Source: Imperialibacter sp. EC-SDR9
Lineage (GTDB): Bacteria; Bacteroidota; Bacteroidia; Cytophagales; Cyclobacteriaceae
Length of the DNA: 64,000 nucleotides
Direction: 5' to 3'
NCBI RefSeq assembly: GCF_902498805.1
Contig: NZ_LR701577.1
Location: forward strand, 243,131 to 307,130
How positions within the stretch are numbered: position 1 is the stretch's first letter; each line of letters opens with the position of its first letter. The notes beneath the pieces were generated by a model. That model was not told the origin of the DNA, ran no database searches, and was given only the letters and a program-made list of their open reading frames with translations. Position numbers and translations under genes: made by a program. Positions 61,874 to 64,000 of the stretch are shown here, one piece after another.

Positions 61874-63547
61874 CTACTTATGAACGGTTCGCAGGTGAAG
61901 TGTGAAAACAGAACCCATACCAAACTCAGATTCGACAGTAATCTTCCCTTTGATCTTTTGTGCCGCTTCGCTGGCGATATAAAGCCCAAGCCCCGATCCT
62001 TTAGAGCTGGTAGTGCCTCGATAAAACATCTCAAAAATTCTTTTTAGAATCTCTGGCTTTATTCCCTCACCGTTGTCACTCACCATGATAGATACCTCGC
62101 TGCCTTTCTTTCGGGAGGTGATGGTAATTTTAGCCGGATGGCTCTCATTTTTTTTTCTATACGCAATGGCATTTCCAATCAGGTTAGCCAAAATCACCCG
62201 AACGCTTGTTTTATCATTGATAATCTCACCCACAGTAAGCGACGAGAAGTCAATCTCAACAGCATCGAATCCATCCATATAGCGAACGTCTTCAATGATA
62301 TCAGCAATGAGTTCCTGCATGTCTATGCGTTGGTAGTTAGCCTCCACTCGCTTAACGTGCGAAAAATCGAGCACCTCCACAATGAATTGTTCGAGTTTCC
62401 TGACACTGTCCTCAATCTTATTGAAATAGGTTCTATGCTCCGCCTGGTCCCGAGTGAGGGTACTGAGGTTAACCAGCCCTTTTATCGATTTAAGAGGTGC
62501 CGTAAGGTCATGAGAAACACTGTAAACAAAGTGATCCAGCTCCTTATTAGTTGTCTTAAGTTCACTGTTGGCCCTTTCCAGCCGAATCACCTGATCGGTG
62601 ATTTGCTCCCTGGCGAAATTTATGTCATCAATCACTCTGCCAGTTATCGCTGAAAACACGTAAAGCAAACTGGTGCCGAGGTAAATATTGATCAAAACCG
62701 GATCAATCGTGTACTCCCCCATCGCCTCGATCTCCCTGACGACCGGAATAATATAGGCAAGTATAAAGATGAAGGAGTTGGTGAGCACCGCCATGCCAAA
62801 CCCAAAACGCAAAGCAAACCAGAGTGAAAAAACACCATACACAAACCAGTATTGATCCAGGCCGACAAAAAATGACATCATGAAGATTAAAAAGTAGATA
62901 GCAATTACCAGAAGTCTATCCTTACCAGGGATTTTAGGGCTGTAGTCGTTGAAGTCGAAATGAATAGCGAGCAGGCCATGCCGCCCCATCACAGGTGTCA
63001 AAAAATATAAAATTGGCAGGGTTAGTCCAAAATTACACATAAACTCCCTGAGCCAGCCAAGTACAGCAGTGCTGGAAAACATCACAATCGGGAAATGGAA
63101 CGTCAAATAGAATAACACTTTCAGAAAAAGGAAGGAAATGAACAGGGGAATAATTATTCCCCACAGCAAAAACAGATTGAGGTTGTGTGTATCCGGTATC
63201 CAATACTTCCCATGGTTCTTTACAGAAAAGAGGTACCATGAAAGGAAGACAAATGATGTTTCAGGCAGCGCAAATAAGGGGCGGAAATACCAGGGATCCA
63301 CGCCCCACAGGTACCCGCAAATGACCGCATTGATGTACACCATTGGAAGTACCCTGACTGGCCCCCACCAGTTGACAAGTATTATTCCGATAGCAGTTGG
63401 CAGGTAGATCAGAGCAGCCGTGGAAGAAATTCTGTATATCGACGACAGGTAGCTTGCAGCAAAAAAGATAATAAGAGGAGCCACCCACGTCCACCAGGGC
63501 AATATATTTCTCAGCTGACTTTGGCTGACTTTGTTATCAGTTTTCAC
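61874..63547 (-). CDS. MASE1-type sensor histidine kinase
   Basis: 557 residues from a GTG at 63547; no ATG fits. The N-terminal ~300 residues have about eight membrane helices with S-T-A-A-L-I-Y-L-P-T-A-I-G and W-W-G-P, the MASE1 sensor. A short coiled coil leads to HisKA with H346 (S-V-S-H-D-L-T-A-P-L) and HATPase (N-A-I-A-Y-R-K, S-D-N-G-E-G-I, G-S-G-L-G-L-Y). No response regulator is adjacent. Ligand unknown. Confidence 0.9.
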   Translation of the reverse strand: MKTDNKVSQSQLRNILPWWTWVAPLIIFFAASYLSSIYRISSTAALIYLPTAIGIILVNWWGPVRVLPMVYINAVICGYLWGVDPWYFRPLFALPETSFVFLSWYLFSVKNHGKYWIPDTHNLNLFLLWGIIIPLFISFLFLKVLFYLTFHFPIVMFSSTAVLGWLREFMCNFGLTLPILYFLTPVMGRHGLLAIHFDFNDYSPKIPGKDRLLVIAIYFLIFMMSFFVGLDQYWFVYGVFSLWFALRFGFGMAVLTNSFIFILAYIIPVVREIEAMGEYTIDPVLINIYLGTSLLYVFSAITGRVIDDINFAREQITDQVIRLERANSELKTTNKELDHFVYSVSHDLTAPLKSIKGLVNLSTLTRDQAEHRTYFNKIEDSVRKLEQFIVEVLDFSHVKRVEANYQRIDMQELIADIIEDVRYMDGFDAVEIDFSSLTVGEIINDKTSVRVILANLIGNAIAYRKKNESHPAKITITSRKKGSEVSIMVSDNGEGIKPEILKRIFEMFYRGTTSSKGSGLGLYIASEAAQKIKGKITVESEFGMGSVFTLHLRTVHK

Positions 63548-64000
63548 ACAATGGCCCAGGTTGATTGCTAACTAATATACCGAAAAGATACTATAATAAC
63601 ACACATCAGGCACCTCAAAACAGGGCAATCGCATTCAAACTGATTATTACGAGACTAATGGTAAAAGAATTTTTCGGGGCCCGGGGCACAGAATGGTCAA
63701 AGCCTCAAGGAGGCTTATCAAAGTCTCATATGGTGTGTGTTTAGTATAAAAAAAGGGAGCTGTTGTGTTTGGTGTTGTGCTCCTCTTTCATGGTTCAATA
63801 TACTGAAAATGAGATAATTGTAAATTTTTTTATCTTTTTTTTTGATCCATTAGAGCGAAATAGTTTTTCCGGATTCAAAAGGTTTTGAACAGGTAAAAGA
63901 CAATCTTTTTTGCAATATCTTTAGTCAAATGAAAGATTGCAGAACTACTTATCGGGGTAATTTACGATACCCTCTGGTCGAAGTCATGTTTTTGGTTATT
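63548..64000. other. Intergenic end of window
   Basis: 453 AT-rich bases with no credible gene. Hairpins AGCCTC/GAGGCT (63701-63715, triloop) and GGAGC/GCTCC (63756-63783) are present without good T-runs. Any promoter for a gene beyond the window cannot be judged. Confidence 0.5.

Overview
The window looks like chromosomal DNA of a member of Bacteroidota, most likely order Cytophagales. The signs are a PorE-like TPR/PD40/OmpA protein, a DUF5916 protein, a LruC-domain lipoprotein, LytTR response regulators, a DUF5117-type metalloprotease, many AAGGA-poor starts, and promoters of the Bacteroidota type (TAnnTTTG -7 box). The genus cannot be fixed from the sequence alone. I see no rRNA, tRNA, CRISPR array, phage genes or transposase gene.

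Layout. 1-4725: tail of a DUF5916 protein, a DoxX-like protein, a PepSY-TM-like protein and a convergent PorE-like envelope protein. 4726-5170: intergenic region carrying four inverted repeats in a row. 5171-16935: an exopolysaccharide locus on the plus strand with a receiver-only response regulator, an initiating sugar transferase, a LruC lipoprotein, a half-length TolC-like protein, a Wzz/Wzc-like protein with an altered Walker A loop, two glycosyltransferases, a Wzy-like polymerase/ligase and a Wzx-like flippase. 17045-23138: START-domain protein, a small-protein/nucleotidyltransferase pair, a DUF4287 protein, an FtsX/MacB-type permease and its PadR regulator. This block holds two directly repeated copies of a composite intergenic element (parts A-B-C-D) on either side of the 18.4-22.1 kb genes.

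23392-26220: an AT-rich accessory patch. A DUF262 protein overlaps a HEPN protein (MAE_28990/MAE_18760-like) with an RNLLAH ribonuclease motif. It is followed by a two-gene cassette (short helical protein, DUF3592 membrane protein) bracketed by 37-base direct repeats. I regard the DUF262-HEPN pair as the best candidate for an undescribed defence or toxin-type system here.

26297-47877: metabolic and regulatory genes: a hydroxynitrile-lyase-type cupin, a zinc metalloprotease, a YiaK-like dehydrogenase, a frameshifted GNAT gene, two paralogous beta-barrel-like proteins bracketing an AraC regulator and a quinone-oxidoreductase-like enzyme, Crp and AraC regulators, then a molybdenum hydroxylase locus (2Fe-2S subunit plus two paralogous Tat-exported large subunits). 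An AT-rich DUF6602 gene sits between the two large subunits. An aldo/keto reductase follows.

47890-57339 (minus): a second glycan cluster of four to five glycosyltransferases and a hexapeptide-repeat acyltransferase, downstream of a hybrid sensor kinase and LytTR regulator that overlap by ATGA. 57646-63547: a second FtsX/MacB-type permease, a DUF1573 protein, a Tat-exported mannonate dehydratase-like protein and a MASE1 histidine kinase.
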